DNA from: Flavobacterium saccharophilum
Lineage (GTDB): Bacteria > Bacteroidota > Bacteroidia > Flavobacteriales > Flavobacteriaceae
Reading direction: 5' to 3'
Length of the DNA: 64,000 nucleotides
Assembly: GCF_900142735.1 (NCBI RefSeq)
Contig: NZ_FRBY01000001.1
Span: 744,001 to 808,000 of the forward strand
Shown: piece after piece, positions 61,413 through 64,000 of the stretch
How positions within the stretch are numbered: the first letter of the stretch is position 1
How the letters are laid out: each line of letters opens with the position of its first letter
Position numbers and translations under genes: made by a program
The notes under the pieces: generated by a model
What the model saw: only the letters and a program-made list of their open reading frames with translations
Told to the model about the DNA's origin: nothing
Database searches by the model: none

Positions 61413-64000
61413 ATGAAATTAGCCGAAATATCCATAAAACGTCCGTCGTTAGTAATTGTATTGTTTACAATTCTGACACTTGGTGGATTGTTCAGCTACA
61501 GCCAATTAGGCTATGAGCTGATCCCTAAATTTGAGCAAAACGTTATTACAATTTCTACAATTTATCCTGGAGCTTCTCCAAGTGAGGTAGAAAACACGGT
61601 AACTAAGAAAATTGAGGATGCAATTGCATCCCTGGAAAATGTTAAGAAAATTGACTCAAAATCATACGAAAGTTTATCTATCGTTTCGATTACACTGACA
61701 TCAAACGCAAAAGTCGATTTTTCCTTAAATGATGCGCAACGAAAAATCAATGCGATTATTAGTGATTTACCAGATGATGCTGAAACGCCTTCGTTAACCA
61801 AATTCTCGCTGAGTGATTTACCAATCATGACGCTTGGTGCCAACGGAAAAATGGACGAAGCAGAGTTTTATGACTTAATTGATAAAAAAATTGCTCCTAT
61901 TTTGTCTCGTGTACAAGGTGTGGCGCAGGTAAATATTATCGGTGGTGAGGAACGTGAGATTCAGGTAAATCTTGATGCATTAAAAATGCAGGGTTATGGA
62001 TTATCTATCCCTCAGGTTCAACAAAATATTTTGAGTTCAAACTTAGATTTCCCAACAGGAAACATCCAAACGAGAAATCAAAAAATATTAATTCGTTTAG
62101 CGGGTAAATATAAAAGTGTTGAAGAATTAAGAAACTTAGTAGTTTCTTCTCAAAACGGAATTCAGGTTCGTTTAAGTGATATTGCAGACGTTCAGGATAC
62201 TCAAAAAGTAGCTGAGAAAATATCTCGTGTAGATCAAAAAAGTGCGATTGTTTTACAAATCGTTAAACAATCGGATGCAAACGCAGTTGCGGTAAGTGAG
62301 CAATTATTGAAAACAATTACCATTCTTGAAAAAGATTATGAAAAAAATCATTTAAAATTAGAAGTTGCAAAAGACAGTACAATCTTTACTCTTGAAGCAG
62401 CAGATTCTGTTGTTCACGATTTATTGATTGCGGTAATTCTGGTAGCATTTGTAATGTTGTTCTTCCTTCACAGTATTAGAAACTCGTTGATCGTAATGGT
62501 TTCTATTCCTGCCTCTTTGATTGCAACATTTATTGGTATTTATTTAATGGGATATACATTAAACTTAATGAGTTTATTAGGATTATCTCTGGTGGTTGGT
62601 ATTCTTGTGGATGATGCGATTGTGGTTTTGGAGAATATCTACAGGCACATGGAAATGGGTAAAAGCCGAATCCGTGCATCATATGATGGAACAGCCGAAA
62701 TTGGTGGAACCGTAACTTCGATTACCTTAGTAATTGTGGTGGTATTCTTGCCTATCGCGATGAGTTCTGGTTTGGTTTCTAATATCATTACACAATTCTG
62801 TGTTACGGTAATTATATCAACTTTATTATCACTTTTAGCTTCATTTACTATTATTCCATGGTTATCATCTCGTTTTGGTAAATTAGAGCATATTGAAGGA
62901 AAAAATTTATTCGGAAGAATTATTCTTGGTTTCGAAAGTTATTTAACACGTTTTACCAACTGGGTTTCTGACTTATTGACTTGGTGTTTGGATCATTATA
63001 TTAAAACTTTTGTAGTTGTAATTGTATTGTTCTTAGTATCTACAGTTGGATTAATGGGTGGAGGTTTCATTGGAGGAGAATTTTTCGCTTCTTCTGATAG
63101 TGGAGAGTTCTTAGTTCAAATCGAAATGCCAAAAGATGCTTCGTTAGAACAAACGAATTTCATGACGCAAAAAGCAGAAGCTTATTTGAAAGCTCAGGAA
63201 TATGTTCACAGCCAAATTACAACGGTAGGACAAACTTCTGAAGGATTTGGAGCGTCGCAAGCTACAGCTTATAAAGCAGAGATTGACGTAAAAATGATCG
63301 AGCAAAAAGATCGTACAGATGATGCAAACGTATACGCTGCAAAAATCAAACGTAAATTAGAAAAAGTATTAGTTGGCGCAAAAGTAAAAACAGTTCCGGT
63401 TGGTATCTTAGGTACTGCTGAAGATGCAACTTTAGGATTAATTGTAACAGGTCCTTCAACAGAAGCGGCTATGGCATTTGCTAAAAAAGCAGAAGCTGAA
63501 TTACGTACTATTCCTGGAACAACAGAGATCAAATTAACAGTTGAAGATGGTAACCCTGAGATCAACGTTAAAGTAGATCGTGATAAAATGGCTGCTTTAG
63601 GGTTGACATTACAAACAGTTGGTTTAACCATGCAAACTGCTTTTAGCGGAAACACAGATGGTAAATACAGAGCTGGTGAATACGAATACGATATCAACAT
63701 CAGATACAATGCATTCGATAGAAAAAGTATTACTGATGTTAGTAATTTGATTTTCATCAATGCAGCTGGCCAACAAATTAAATTATCTCAATTTGCAACA
63801 ATTACAGAAGGTTCTGGACCTAGCCAGTTAGAGCGTAGAGATAAATCAGCGTCGGTAACTGTAAAAGGACAAAACGTTGGGGTTCCTTCAGGAACAATTG
63901 TAACACAATGGCAGGCGAAGTTAGATAAACTTCAAAAACCAGCTGGTGTTAACTATATCTGGGGAGGTGACCAGGAGAACCAATCAGAAGGTTTTGGTAC
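61413..64000 (+). CDS. RND-family efflux permease (AcrB/MexB superfamily), 3' end cut off
   Basis: Inner-membrane proton-driven pump, open from ATG 61413 to the window edge (862 codons; full homologues are about 1030-1060 aa). N-terminal helix (SIKRPSLVIVLFTILTLGGL), first porter domain, then the core helices at about 335-490 with the HAE-type signature LVVGILVDDAIVVLENIYRH (the two aspartates are the proton-relay residues), FLPIAMSSGL, and the start of the second porter domain. It completes the tetR-tolC-adaptor-pump set. Drug, lipid or fatty-acid export are possible; the DD pair excludes the metal-pump signature. Confidence 0.96.
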   Translation, partial: MKLAEISIKRPSLVIVLFTILTLGGLFSYSQLGYELIPKFEQNVITISTIYPGASPSEVENTVTKKIEDAIASLENVKKIDSKSYESLSIVSITLTSNAKVDFSLNDAQRKINAIISDLPDDAETPSLTKFSLSDLPIMTLGANGKMDEAEFYDLIDKKIAPILSRVQGVAQVNIIGGEEREIQVNLDALKMQGYGLSIPQVQQNILSSNLDFPTGNIQTRNQKILIRLAGKYKSVEELRNLVVSSQNGIQVRLSDIADVQDTQKVAEKISRVDQKSAIVLQIVKQSDANAVAVSEQLLKTITILEKDYEKNHLKLEVAKDSTIFTLEAADSVVHDLLIAVILVAFVMLFFLHSIRNSLIVMVSIPASLIATFIGIYLMGYTLNLMSLLGLSLVVGILVDDAIVVLENIYRHMEMGKSRIRASYDGTAEIGGTVTSITLVIVVVFLPIAMSSGLVSNIITQFCVTVIISTLLSLLASFTIIPWLSSRFGKLEHIEGKNLFGRIILGFESYLTRFTNWVSDLLTWCLDHYIKTFVVVIVLFLVSTVGLMGGGFIGGEFFASSDSGEFLVQIEMPKDASLEQTNFMTQKAEAYLKAQEYVHSQITTVGQTSEGFGASQATAYKAEIDVKMIEQKDRTDDANVYAAKIKRKLEKVLVGAKVKTVPVGILGTAEDATLGLIVTGPSTEAAMAFAKKAEAELRTIPGTTEIKLTVEDGNPEINVKVDRDKMAALGLTLQTVGLTMQTAFSGNTDGKYRAGEYEYDINIRYNAFDRKSITDVSNLIFINAAGQQIKLSQFATITEGSGPSQLERRDKSASVTVKGQNVGVPSGTIVTQWQAKLDKLQKPAGVNYIWGGDQENQSEGFG

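Noticed and set aside
61562..63760. Minus-strand open frames inside the RND pump region
   Set aside because: Shadows of the plus-strand pump gene, whose HAE signature and membrane helices are clear.

Overview
The window reads as chromosomal DNA of a Flavobacterium-like member of the Bacteroidota. The evidence is low G+C, a SusC/SusD polysaccharide utilisation locus, two very large secreted enzymes ending in type IX secretion (T9SS) sorting domains, a complete nuo operon whose NuoG is short, and promoters with the Bacteroidota -7 box TAnnTTTG. No rRNA, tRNA, CRISPR array, transposase, integrase or prophage gene was seen.

Region 1 (1-16.3 kb, all on the minus strand) is a starch/alpha-glucan utilisation locus. 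In transcription order it holds an ECF sigma factor, a FecR-type anti-sigma factor, a SusC receptor with an N-terminal signalling (STN) domain, SusD, a SusE-like lipoprotein, a surface GH13 amylase lipoprotein, a GH97 glucosidase and a giant multimodular GH13 amylase with a T9SS signal. No SusR or LacI-type regulator is present, so control probably runs through SusC, FecR and the sigma factor. Hairpins between several genes could set unequal expression. A truncated IPT/TIG lipoprotein lies at the left edge.

Region 2 (16.5-29.1 kb) is a mix: an ACT-like protein, YraN, an LD-carboxypeptidase-type S66 peptidase, a serine hydrolase, an exonuclease/endonuclease/phosphatase-fold protein, 3-hydroxyanthranilate dioxygenase, a class II cyclic-nucleotide phosphodiesterase, an ALDH7-type dehydrogenase, a T9SS-secreted pectate lyase and a Bax-inhibitor-1 family protein. 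The pectate lyase promoter carries a LacI-type palindrome. Several intergenic spaces hold palindromic repeats.

Region 3 (29.2-42.7 kb, minus strand) is the 14-gene respiratory complex I operon nuoA-nuoN, with one promoter before nuoA, one terminator after nuoN, and a structured repeat inserted between nuoH and nuoI.

Region 4 (42.8-57.4 kb) has a cold-shock protein, aspS, a TlpA-like thioredoxin, a YwqK/MORN-like protein, a four-gene PepSY membrane operon that looks iron-related, sucAB (2-oxoglutarate dehydrogenase), a small outer-membrane-type protein divergent from sucA, a lipoprotein gene bracketed by inverted repeats, and a polyprenyl synthetase.

Region 5 (57.5-64 kb, plus strand) is a YceI gene followed by a TetR-TolC-RND efflux operon cut by the right edge. 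Three 28-bp sites with the same architecture (GGAAAC arms, 14-base centre) sit at the yceI and tetR promoters. They predict a compact TetR regulon in which YceI and the pump are induced together. This is the most specific new regulatory hypothesis in the window. Next in interest is a pair of intergenic elements whose central hairpins show three compensatory base-pair changes.
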